A stretch of DNA of 64,000 nucleotides. It comes from Gorsachius magnificus. Its lineage: Eukaryota; Chordata; Aves; Pelecaniformes; Ardeidae. Every line of letters begins with the position of its first letter. Within the stretch, counting starts at the first letter, position 1. A program made the translations under genes and the position numbers. The stretch is taken from contig CM067081.1 in NCBI GenBank assembly GCA_034008185.1, forward strand, positions 32,362,806 to 32,426,805, written 5' to 3'. Below, one piece after another: positions 25,869 through 36,825 of the stretch. The notes below the pieces were generated by a model. The model made no database searches, was not told where the DNA came from, and saw only the letters and a list, made by a program, of their open reading frames with translations.

Positions 25869-25882
25869 GCGCCACCTAGCGG
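25869..25882. promoter_or_regulatory. CTCF-like core motif
   Basis: GCGCCACCTAGCGG resembles the CTCF core written as GCGCCMYCTRSTGG, with one mismatch (C for T near the 3' end). It sits at the upstream edge of the LRCH1 CpG island, a common place for CTCF. This is a motif match only; a full matrix score is needed. Confidence 0.4.
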
Positions 25883-25886
25883 CGGC

Positions 25887-25924
25887 GCGCCCCCGGCCTC
25901 GCGCCCCCGGCCTCGCGCCCCCGC
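25887..25924. repeat. 14-bp tandem repeat at CpG island edge
   Basis: The unit GCGCCCCCGGCCTC occurs twice exactly (25887-25900 and 25901-25914), followed by a partial third copy. It is CpG-rich, lies next to the CTCF-like motif, and marks the upstream limit of the island. Confidence 0.85.
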
Positions 25925-25936
25925 TGCGAGTGCAGC

Positions 25937-25975
25937 TGCAACAGCAAAATGCAACAGCAAAATGCAACAGCAACC
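25937..25975. repeat. 13-bp tandem repeat
   Basis: Two exact copies of TGCAACAGCAAAA are followed by a third that diverges at its end. The composition is quite unlike the GC-rich repeat that ends 13 bp earlier, so the island boundary is marked by two unrelated tandem arrays side by side. Confidence 0.85.
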
Positions 25976-26584
25976 GCACGCAAGTGCAAAAGGAGGGGTG
26001 AGCTCGCCCTCGTTTTTTGTCACGGCACCCCCACCGCCTTCCCTTTCACAGGCTAACCCCCGGGGGGGGTCTGCCCGCCGTCTGCTTTGGCCCCTTCTCC
26101 CAGCATCTGCAGAAGTCGCTTGCCATGCCACCTGCGCTGGCAGGCTCAGGGGCTGGATGTGAAGCAGTTTGTGGTTGGGTGGCGTGAAACCACCGCTCGT
26201 GCATGCCGGCAAGCATGCATGCGCTCAGGCGGCGGGCCTCATTTGGAAATTAAAAGCCACAGCGGCTGTTGCCACTGAGCTAGGCCCTGGGGAGCATCTG
26301 CCCTGCAGAAGGCTTTTCTGTGACTACCTTCTCCCGCAGGGGCTGGTTCGCACATGTGGATGGCCCCCAGGGCCCAGCCTGCCTAAGAGAGACCCTCGAA
26401 GGTGTGATTTGTAGGGACAAACCAGGCATAGGAACCATGATCAGTTCAGTTTTCAGTGAAATAACCTTTCTAAGGGGGCGAGGGTGTTGGGTTCGGTTTA
26501 TTTCCCTCTCCCTTTCTGCAGCTTTTCAAAGCTGAGCCCAGGAGTAGGCAAGGAGTGAGGCCTCACATTTCCACAAGGTTTACA
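25976..26584. other. Upstream flank of LRCH1, no gene seen
   Basis: Moderately GC-rich DNA just upstream of the CpG island. Several overlapping open frames on both strands come from base composition and show no domain. A divergent non-coding transcript from the LRCH1 promoter would start here, but nothing in the sequence proves one. Confidence 0.5.
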
Positions 26585-26745
26585 GAGTTCAAAGCTAAAA
26601 AAGGACTTGGACATCATCACCCGTGACCTCTGTTTTACAGGCCATTACATTTCACTTAGTTACCCTGTGTTGTGATCAATGGCTGACGTTAAACCAAATC
26701 CTTCCTGGCTCCAGGAAGTTCAACCACTTGAGGACTACAGACCAA
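26585..26745 (-). mobile_element. Ancient CR1 3'-end fragment (antisense)
   Basis: The plus strand reads AAAAAGGACTTGGACATCATC, then GTGACCTCTGTTTTACAGGCC and ATTACATTTCACTTAGTTACC. This matches the complement of the 3' region of old CR1 elements familiar from reptiles and birds, where the phrase is close to 'gacctcctgtataacacaggccatagaatttcacccagttac'. The element is strongly diverged and its ends are approximate. It is much older than the CR1 copies with intact octamer tails. Confidence 0.55.
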
Positions 26746-29700
26746 GGAAGACAGAATTGCCACAAGGAAATAACTCTCAGTTTCTGAAAAACAGGAGAGA
26801 TCATAGCGAGTTTAGCAGTCACAAGAAAACAGCACTGGTTAAAAGGAAGAAAGGGTGTTAGAGGTAGGTCTTTTCACGTAACCACATCGTAATATCCATT
26901 AAAAACTTGTTCTTTATAATTAAGATACTCTCTCACTATCAGCATTTTTCATGGTAGTTTTATATAAGTTGCATCACTGCAAAAGCATTGCGGGCAGCAC
27001 AGCAGCATTTTTAAAGAGGCTGCTTTGCACTAAGGAAAGAGCTGTAAGGTTAGATGGGTAGGAAGGCGATTGTTTTTCTGTAAGTACATTTATACTGCAC
27101 CCAAAATATAGGCCCTGAGCTTAAACTCCCATCCAAACTCCCCTCACACCTACAATTGCCAGTCTTTATGTTTGATATGGAGATCTTGGGGTTTGGTATG
27201 ACAAATTCAGTGTCCTACCAGTCTGAGAAAATTTGGGGTGCACCAGAGGGCAATTCTTGACACCATTCCTTGGAACAGCCCCCAGCCAAAGAGGAAATCC
27301 ATACTTACCACATCAACAGTTGTGCCCAGATATCACATTACTTTTGACACAGCTTGTTGGTGGGGTTTTAAGATAGTTTTTCCCACAAATTTCCACTAGG
27401 CACAGCATGGTTTGGATTTGTTAAAAGGCTTCATTCCAGCTTGCATGCGATCTTTGCATTGCTGCTGGAAAACATACAGAAACAGATGAATAGCTACATC
27501 TTCTCAGTGGTTTAAAGAAAAGTGTTGAAGGACAGTAATTCCAGTTGACTAAACTGTGAGTAAGAGCAACTGCTAGGCTTCCCCTATAATGGACATTTTT
27601 TTAAACGCATGTTTGATAAACTGGGTACTATATTCTTTTACACTTGGAGAAGTCTGAAATATCATAGGTTTTATAACTCAGTAGATGACTTTGCATGGGA
27701 CTTTTCCTGTGTATTAAATTACCCAACAACATGGAACTTTATTTTGAAGCTAGTAATGTAGAACTAAACATTCAGACAGCATATCTGCAGCAATGCTCTT
27801 CCAGCATCAGCTCTTTGCAGTCAGATAGCAGGCCGGTCTTTTGGTGAGGTTTGATAAGTTTTCTCGACAGTGGGATACCATGTTCCTTCCTCCCCCGCTT
27901 CTGGTAAGACAAAATGATTTCTAGAGCTGATTTTGATATGAACAAAAAGGGGTTTTTTTCTCTTCATTGTCTTCGCACCGTACCGCTAATCCTGGGATTT
28001 GATTCACAGCATCTCACATAAGGAGGCTAGCAGCAATAGCTTTCTTAGCCCCATTTGAAGGACAACTCGTCCTCTTTTGTAGGAAGCACCCAAAGTGCTG
28101 AGGAGCCATCAGGCTCCCCTGCACACAGGCAGGCACAGCATGCCCACCTTGGCTGCCCCTTGGGCGCACAAGAAGGTCCCATGGCTGGCAGAGGCAGACA
28201 GGTCAGTACAGCATTTCCCCTTAAGACACCCAACAACAGGACAGCTAGGGTATAGAGAAGCCAGGGTTACCCTGGTATGTGGTCTAGCAGGCGTTAAAGA
28301 TGTAGGTTCCCCCTTATAGCAATGCAAGGGCACGCGCCAGAAATCAGGGAGCGAGTCTGTTTTAAACTGCTTTTTGATCTGAGCAGCTGAGGTGCAATGC
28401 GGGCATGACCTATGCTTATCAGCTACTGTGTAGAAACTCCTGGAAGTAGTACTTTGAAGGCTGTTAATGTTATCAAGATTGTGGAGGGAGGAAAAAAATA
28501 TAGCGCTGAAGCTGTATCGCTTTGACTTTCTCCCTTCTCTGCCTGAGTGCTGTGCCAGATCTAACTCCGTTCCTGTAGATACAAAGGATCAGAAACTGAA
28601 AACACTACAGAAAAAGAAAAGATCAATCACAGCAGCACTGGTTTGCTATCCATGCAGATGTATATAAAAGGTTACGCTCTATATATTGACTTCGGTTGGA
28701 TCACAAAGTGGGTACAGCCTGGTACGACAGCCAAGCTGAGCTAGTGGCAAGCTGTCATTGGAAGCAGCCCTTCCTTTCCTTGCCCCCAGCTATGTGATCT
28801 TACCAGTTCCTATGTGACAGTGTTTGCACTTGTCTGACTCTTCAATGAGTCCTAGAGCAGCTTAAAAATTAACTCTAGAAGGAAAAGAAAACATTGGATG
28901 CTCTTCAGCAAGCAGTCAGTGTAGCAGAGGAGAGAAGGAATGCAGAAGGAAGACTCATAGGTATAGCAGAAGGAAAAGATTGCAGAGGTGACCATTCTGC
29001 AAATTGGGTCACACATAATGGCTGTGACAAGGAAAATCCTATCGGAAATGTACCATAGCTGAGGGAGACCAGGAGACCTAGAGTCTGAGTGAATTTCTAT
29101 GACCTTAAATCAGCAGAAAAGAGGCAAACAACAAGGCCCATGTGGTTTGTGAAGATCAGACTTGAGCGAGGGCTTAGGCGCAGGGAGCTGGTGCCTCACG
29201 AGGTAGCGTGTGACCTCATTGCAGAGTACCTGCCCTGTACCAGACATGGGGTACACAGCATGAAGTGGGAGAGCCTCACTTTACTTCAGCGTACAGACAT
29301 TTACCTCACGCTGCATGTGCTCCAAGACAATCCTGAAGAGGCATTATCATGGAGTAGCTCACACACAGGTTACGCCAAGTCTTTCTCCACGTGAGTATCC
29401 AAGGTGGACAGGCTGTCTGGTGCGGAGACAGAAACAACACACAAGCGCTAAGTCAAATGCCAAACAGAAAGTGGGAGTCACTCAACCTGCAAGGCTACCT
29501 CCCTGTGGTGGAACACAAAACAGAAGTCACAACTCAGAAAAGCCACATTATACATCCTTGGTCGCATGACTCTACCAGCACCAAGACATGGAAAATTATT
29601 AGATGAATCCCAAGAGAAAAAAAGCATGCAGACTGAAGCTTCAGGTGGCACAGATTAAAAGATGTTCCTTTCAATTGAAGCACGGACTCCTGGACCTGCT

Positions 29701-30020
29701 TACGCTATGCCTGAGACAAGTGGTTCATGGTGCACACCAGCAGAACAAGTAGCCTATGCAGAGCAGACAATGCGCTGCAGCTTCCTTGCAGCAAAGCTGG
29801 TGAAGGGAGTTTGAAGGGCGGGGAAGCTATATCAGGAAATAGCTCAGAAAAATCCATCTATATAGCACCTGCCTCACAGAATACTCAGGGAAAGAAAAAA
29901 GGGAGAAAAATGAAGAGAACGATTAATTGATAGGAGGCAGGAGAGGAGGGGAAGCTTATATATAAAGCAGGAGCTCAGAAGGTAGGTAAGCAGCATGGTC
30001 ACTGCTCAGAAGACACACAA
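26746..30020. other. Intergenic DNA, no gene seen
   Basis: Ordinary mixed-composition sequence upstream of LRCH1. Open frames are at most about 100 codons and lack recognisable domains. No RNA gene or further transposon was recognised. Confidence 0.55.
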
Positions 30021-30403
30021 GGTTCATCCTCTGGAGATGAGAAGGCTGTGGGGAGACCTGATTGCAGCCTTTCAGTACTTAAAGGGGGCCTATAGGAAAG
30101 ACGGGGGCAATCTTTTTAGTAGGGACAGCTGTGTCAGGACAAGGGGTAATGGTTTTAAACTAAAGCAGGGTAGGTTTAGACTGGATATAAGGAGGAAATT
30201 CTTTACAATGAGGGTGGTGAAACACTGGAAGGGGTTGCCCAGAGAGGTGGTGGAGGCCCCATCCCTGGAAACGTTCAAGACCAGGTTGGACGGGGCTGTG
30301 AGCAACCTGATCGAGTTAGTGGTGTCCCTGCTCCATTGCAGGGGGGTTGGACTAGATGACCTCTAGGGGTCCCTTCCAACCCAAAACATTCTATGATTCT
30401 ATG
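30021..30403 (+). mobile_element. CR1 LINE 3' end
   Basis: Encodes the C-terminal part of CR1 reverse transcriptase, with motifs [40 protein letters not shown] and [16 protein letters not shown], open from the truncation point to about 30366. The 3' UTR reads GGGGTTGGACTAGATGACCTC and ends with ACATTCTATGATTCTATGA. The high similarity to the copy at 52.8-53.8 kb and the intact frame make it a fairly young insertion. No target-site duplication is evident. Confidence 0.9.
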
Positions 30404-33400
30404 AACCTCGCATAGATCCGAGCAAGTTCACCACAGAAGCAGTGCAGAATTATTTGCTACAAAGAAGCACTTGTTGGTCCCAGTGACTGACCCTGGCAAG
30501 TGTTGGGAGCTCAGGAAAGCGGCTCCCTCGCTGTGTCCTGAGACCCCACGGGTGGCGAGGCTCAAAATACACACTAGGGGAGTGGAGGTAGTGGTCAACT
30601 GCGGCAAGATCGATCCCGAATGGCACCACATACACTAGATGTGTTGCCAAGGTTCACCGTCATGGTAGCAATCCTGCTGGTACAGACATGGATGCAGCCA
30701 GGCAGAAGCTGTGAGAGATCATGACCTAAAGCTCAGCTCTCAGCTCAGAGGTCATGAAAATAGACCTAAGGGTGAACTAAAACCAAAATGAAATGGTCTT
30801 AGTATCCCTGAAACACTTGACCTGACTAAACATTTAAAGGCAACATAGTAACATGCCCATACTTGAAATATTAATTTAGTTCAAAGCCCATTAGCAGTTG
30901 TAAACTGGCAGAGTTTCTTCCAAGTTTCTCGGATGACCTTGAAACGTGCAATGTGATAGAGGGGTAATTACACCCACGCTTACCGTGAATCCGCAGCTGA
31001 AATACAACTTCAACAGAGATTCAGTGGAAATTCAGGGGACGGTAACCGAGGTGAGAGCCTTGCTCTTGAAATGGGAAGAGCTGGTAGGTTTTTGCACCAC
31101 GGGTCAGTAGAACAAAGACATACCTAAGCTGGGAAAGGAATGTCTTGCAGGAGTTTGCCTTTGTGAAAATTTGAAACAGCATCTGGTTGGGGAAGAAGCC
31201 ATCAGAGTTAGAAATAACCTGTCTGCTGATAAAAATAGAGGAGAAAATTGGTTAATGTCGCTAGCAATGAGGCGGCATTTACAGAGAGACATTATTTGCA
31301 GCCCCACAATTCCTCCAGTGTATGCTCTTGAAATACGACAGTTTATATGGCTTTTGCAAAAAAACTATGCAAACCTGATTTCCTACCCACAGCAGGCTAT
31401 GAGCACAGACAGATGGAACTGAAACAGAATTAGAGTGTCCTCAGTCTATTGCAAAATCCAGAAAATGCAAGAAGATAGAAGACATCAGCCAAGCAGTTGA
31501 ACTCTGGTTTCTAGGTGGAGCACACAAGGCAAAGATTTTGTAAGACTCATGTTCATGATTATGGGAAAGAGAGCAGGTAAAATGCTTCGTATCACTGTTA
31601 TGAGCAGCAAAAACACTGGGACCAAACAGGGCTACTGACTGGTAAGCAGTTGTGATATATACAGAGAAGTTGAAGGCCTAAAAGCTAAAAGCAGCAGTGG
31701 AAATGGAAGAGCAGCTCTACCTGAACGCAAGTCCAAATATTTTCCCTGCAAACCACACAAACCACCTCTCTGGTATAAACAAGTTCTTGAGACACCTGGG
31801 AACTCAATAAGAGCTGTGAACCAGTGGTTGCAAACCACTCACCTGTCTTGAGTCAGGTAACTAATTTTAGTTGACCAGTGCTGTTTATGCCTTGTGCCCG
31901 CTCGGTCCAACCATGTAGTTGATACCAGTTGACTGGCAGCAATAAGTGTGAAGGTAAAATTGCAAAGAGGGTGTTTGGATTCCTGCCACTGGGGGAAAAA
32001 AGCATGCGTGTGATTCCTGAATGTGGAATTGTATCCCAAAGCATGTTAATAGCCGGATATAATGCTGTGATAATGCACACAAATATGGATCCCTGCAACC
32101 ACCAGCACCTCTTTACCCAGAAGGTATTTCATCCCTAAAGGGTATCTTTGCTTCCCAACATGCATCCAGCCCCACAGAAGCAAGGGTTATTTGCAATAAC
32201 AGCACCAGCAGAATAAGGCATTTACTAGGAAAGGGTAACCTCCTCCTTGGCTGTCCTGACAACCCCCAGACATCAGTAAGAATATCAATGTACAACATTT
32301 TGTTGAAGAGCAAGTCACATTGACCCTCAGTTTTAATCACTTAATCTCAAGCACTTTTCATGGAAGTGAAGCTGTCTGTTTTATAGATAGACAGGGTTTG
32401 GCCCATGGGGGAACGCTGCCTTGGCACACAGCCAAGGGAAGTGCTGGACTAGGAAGGGGATATACCAGTATACCCTGTATTTCAAGAACTGTGGGCTGTA
32501 TGACATACAAAGAAATTGTGTGTCTTAGAGCAGCCTTCAAATCTTTTCTAATTCATACATGATGCTAGAGCAGCTGATAAGTGTCTTGCAGATCCTGGGG
32601 TGCTCAAAAATAACTTAAATCCACATTTTCCTTTGTCTGCTATGCTGCAAGTACAATGGGACAGCTCTTGAAAAAGAGCAGCAAAGAATCAAGATCAAAG
32701 TTTATGATTTAACTGTAATTTATGTCCTCACCCCTTCCATAAAGATCAAGGCATTCAGCAATTCATACTAAGCATCCCAACAACAATAATTTTGACATAA
32801 CTACCAAGAAATATAGCACTTGCTGGTTTATTTGAGAGAAAAACAAAGACTTGGTTGTTTCATCATAAGTCAGTAACACATGTAAAATAACTATAATAAC
32901 TCCATACCAATTAAGTTCATAAGCAATATTTTAGAGGCATTTTACTCCCAGTTAGCTACAGAATATAACATTGTTTAGAGCAGTCTTATCTCCCTCCAGC
33001 ACATAACAAAGCCTCCATCCTCTGAACAGTCACTTAACATTAGTTCCCAGTTTGTGAACTGGGTGGACTGGGATGCAGGGGGTATGCTGAGGAGGGGGGC
33101 CTGGAAAAAAGGAGGTGGGAACTGCTCTTCCAGGTGTGGCTTTGCTACTCCACCTGCAAACAGAAAGCACTCGCCAGCAGTGCATTGCAGGCTTGCAGCA
33201 TCTGGGAGGTGAGCAGGATCCACACACAGCAAAATCCTGCTACCTTCCAGTGAGATCCAGGTCCCCACGATCGCAACGTGGGGCTGTGAACTTCTCACCA
33301 CTCCAAAACCTCATGTGCTCAGTACCACTGACCAGGCACCACAGGAGTTGGGTGGGAACCACAGGTGTGACCAGTGTTCAGATGAGCCCCGCTGGAAAGG

Positions 33401-35934
33401 TAGTGCTTTCCTCTGCAGTCTCCTTCCAAACCCTCTCATGTCACTTATTGCTGTCCCTTTCCAAACCACACCATAACAGGACAGCATCTCAGTCTTTGCC
33501 AAAGAAGGCACTTGTAAGAACCAAAGTAATTGATTGTTTAGGGCAAGTTCCTCTCATTTTTATAAAAGCAATAAAAATGCTGGTGATCCCCATCAAACAA
33601 AGAACTCATTGCACTACTGTGCAAAAATACAGCTGCCATCCAGAATCTCTTGCATGATAAGTATCAAATCATTTTTCACACGCACAGGCTTCAATGTTTG
33701 GCAACAGTGCATATGGTGAAGGAAGAGGCGTAATATCAAGGAGCACAATGGAAATAATATATTCCTCCTGGGAAGAAATAGTATGAAGTGTTTCTAGGAA
33801 GACTGGCTGCAAAAGACAGCTCAAAAATTGTTGACATGGGGTAAATCCAGGCTCTTGCAGTGCTGGACAGGCAGCACTCCCTTTATCTCCTTCTCTTCCT
33901 CCAGATAAACACTGTTGGCCTGGGTAACACACACCCAGCTTTCCCTCTCGCTGGCAGGGGAGTTACAGCCTGCTCTTAGGCATGGCAAAATAAAAGCGAT
34001 CCAGTTATCTACAGACCTTCATACCCTGCATGTAGCAGAGGCCGGGAAGGTGCCCAGGGACAGAGCTTGCTCTGACCAATTTCTCATGACAATTTGGCTC
34101 CTAGGAGATGCCAGGAGATCCTCCCTTGCTGCCCAAGTTGATGGAAGCGGAGGGTGCTCACCTTTACATGTAATGGCACATGTCCTTATAGTCTCAGTGT
34201 GCATCCATTTAAAGACACTTACCTGAATGTCCTTTTCTGTTCTCCCCCGGGGTTTTTTTGAGCCACCTCCCTCACCTTGTGCCTTCAAGTGTATTCTTAA
34301 AAGTAATGCCTCACACTCTGTTTTTAACAATAGGAGCTGAACACTGAAATGGCAGAGCTAAGTGAAGCCTACCTGGAAGGAAAAGCAATTTTCCACCCAT
34401 CCCCCCATATGTAATCTGTACATCTCTGTTAATATGTAAAACACAGAGCAGCCAGTACAGCCTACATTACATGTAGTGGTTAGAATAGGGATAATTTTTC
34501 CATGCGTTGCCTATAGCACTGAAAACGCTGCTTACTAAAACACCTAAGCAGTAATGCAGATTACTGGTCCTCAGTGGTTCTAATAAATGAAAGCGAAACA
34601 ACAGAAGTCCCTGAAAAAAACCTTTCAGGGATCTTGCTACCTTTCCCTGAATTCATTTGGGCATATAGATGGCAAGGGTGCATCCTTTACCTGTTTCACA
34701 GGAGCCTAGAAAGGATGAAAACAGCTAGCAAACAAAGTGAAATGAATGTCCTTAGTACTCTGAAGAAAATAAAAAGTAAGAAGGAAAGTGCTGGTCAGGG
34801 AAAGCATTCAAGCCCTTGCATGACAGATAGGCAGGGGATAGAGATTATTTTTACAGAAAAAAAAATGGAAATAGAAATCAGAGATTGCAACCAGCATCTT
34901 ACTGATATTTTTTCCCAAAAAAAGCATTCTGCATTCTCCGTGCTTGCAAAGAAGCAATTGATTTTTCCAACATGCTAAGCTGGGAAATTGTTAGGGTGAT
35001 TGCAACCGTAATGCAAATGCCTTCTGCGCTGATGAGATTCCCCTCATTGTAATCACAGTCCACAGCGATGAGGCATGTTCCGTAAACCATTTCAGAATTT
35101 TTGTTCTGAAGTCATAAATCACCTTTTTTTGTGTATGTACAACACAGCTCACGTTTACACAAACCAGCAGCAAGGTCTTCACACCTTGCATCCATGGCCA
35201 CTAGTCCTTCAGTCCCACCACAGCAGCATCTCTTATGTGATGAATGATGTGGCTCCACATCTCTCTCAGAAAGCCCTGCCCGTCAGTGCTGGGGCATGGA
35301 GAGCTTTTGGTCCAGTCCCCGAGCGGGTTTGGCTTCTATGGGGCAAACCTCTACATGCCTGTAGAGCCTCCTTGGATCGCCTTTGCGTGGACGATTATGC
35401 CAAGCATGCCTGATTTTGGCCACTGCAGTTTGTTAAAATTGGGATTCAGGGAGGGGAAAAGATACACAGAAAACTTACAAAATGCCTTTCCCAAGCTGTG
35501 CTGGAGGTACTTATTTACATACACCAGGCACTTGTTCATAGCAACACTGCATCTTTCATTCACAGCCCCTCCAAATTTACCTAGTGCCCCACATACATAC
35601 TGACTTCAGTCAGGCCATGGATAGTGGAGAAGACTGACTTCAAGACAAGCATGTATTTAAAGGCTAATTACTAGGTGCACCTCACATTTGCAACATCTCT
35701 GCAATAAAAACTGAAAATTGGCTAGCACTCATGTTTTTAACGGAATGCCATCCAGTATTAAGTCAAAAGTCTTAATAAATCTAAATATATTACAGTACTT
35801 TTACCAGCCAACTAGATAAATTCCTGAAGCGTGGAATCAGGCTTGCTTTACAATAATTCATTTTCATTAATCTATATTGATGGGTAATAATTATATTTGT
35901 AGATGTCAATTCCTTTGAAGCCCCGTGTCATTTT
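30404..35934. other. Intergenic DNA, no gene seen
   Basis: No supported feature. The longest open frames (33115-33657 plus, 180 codons; 34574-34978 plus, 134 codons) start in ordinary intergenic sequence, have no recognisable domain and no splice context that would make them exons. Confidence 0.5.
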
Positions 35935-36825
35935 TCTGTCGTTTTACCTACAACTGATGTCAGGCTAACAAGCCTATAATTAGTGGCTCATCACACCCTC
36001 TGACTTCTGGCACAGACTCGGTATTTTTCCCAGTCTTCTGGAATTTATTTCTGATTCCAAGGTGTTTTCTGAACATCTTTAACACTGATGTGTTGAAATT
36101 TGTGTATGACTCTGCTAGGATGCAAGCACAAATCCTGCTCCATTCTGAATTAAAAAAAATAAATATTTCTGCCTGTTCTGCATCACTGATACCAGTTTTG
36201 CCTGCTGTTTCTAGTGATGGGCCTAAAGTGTCGTCATTGTTCCTAATAATTGTACGCTTTCATATTATCCTTGGCTGTCATTTGCTGATTTTTTCTGAAA
36301 TCTTTCCTTACCTATTTTCAACACTTAATAATTTCTTACTTACATGGATTGTTCTTTTCTGTTCACTTAGAAATTACGTCTTTTCAACAGCTGATTTCTT
36401 TCTGCCATTCAATCATGACTGATGTTTAGTCCCTCCTTCACCAAGGGGAAAATTTGACATTTTTCCATCTAAATAAACTTCTCTGGAATAAATGCCCATA
36501 TTTATTTTCATATTTCTACCTATATTGTACCTCCCATACACTTTTCTCATAATTTACCCCTGCTTCAGGAATTTGATTTTCAGGATAACCAATACGCATA
36601 AACTATTGGTGGCCGGTGTGCAGTGCTTGCCCATATTGAACGTAATCATATCATGATCATTGGCCTTGAGGCAACCGAAGCTTTCCAGTGCAGCCATTAA
36701 TTCTTTTTTTATGAACAGAGACCGTAACATAATGCCTGAGCCAACAGCTAAATTAAAGTCAGAGAGATTATATTCAGAATTTCTTACCTTTCGAATATCT
36801 GATTTTGCAACAAAAAAAGCCATGT
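35935..36825 (-). mobile_element. Decayed CR1/L3-type LINE ORF2 (antisense)
   Basis: The plus strand contains GATGTCAGGCTAACAAGCCT, then TATAATTAGTGGCTCATC, then CCCAGTCTTCTGGAATTTATT. Read on the minus strand these are remnants of the CR1-clade reverse transcriptase segment of the type PEDWKKANVVPIFKKG...PGNYRPVSLTS; here FQKTGKN and ESVPE survive. Further right, AATCATATCATGATCATTGGC matches the complement of the endonuclease region, where 'gtaatcaaattgtgatcacttg' is usual. Many stops and indels show long decay. Boundaries are approximate; the order of the two domains is as expected for one antisense element. Confidence 0.65.

Larger units (their letters stand above)
25075..25930. promoter_or_regulatory. 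CpG island promoter of LRCH1
   Basis: GC content and CpG density rise sharply here against the AT-rich surroundings. The island covers LRCH1 coding exon 1 and at least 340 bp upstream of it. I see no TATA box. GC boxes, an NRF1-type palindrome and G/C homopolymers fit a TATA-less, dispersed housekeeping-type start. The transcription start is probably between about 25600 and 25780 on the minus strand, but it cannot be fixed from the sequence. Island edges are approximate; moderately GC-rich DNA continues to about 26350 on the right and to about 24840 on the left. Confidence 0.85.

Noticed and set aside
25148..26212. Several long open frames on both strands across the CpG island
   Set aside because: High GC content removes stop codons. 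The translations are Pro/Arg/Ala/Gly-rich with no conserved motif, apart from the LRCH1 frame itself.
33115..33657. 180-codon plus-strand frame upstream of LRCH1
   Set aside because: No similarity to any family I know, including RUBCNL, which neighbours LRCH1 in mammals. No flanking gene signals.
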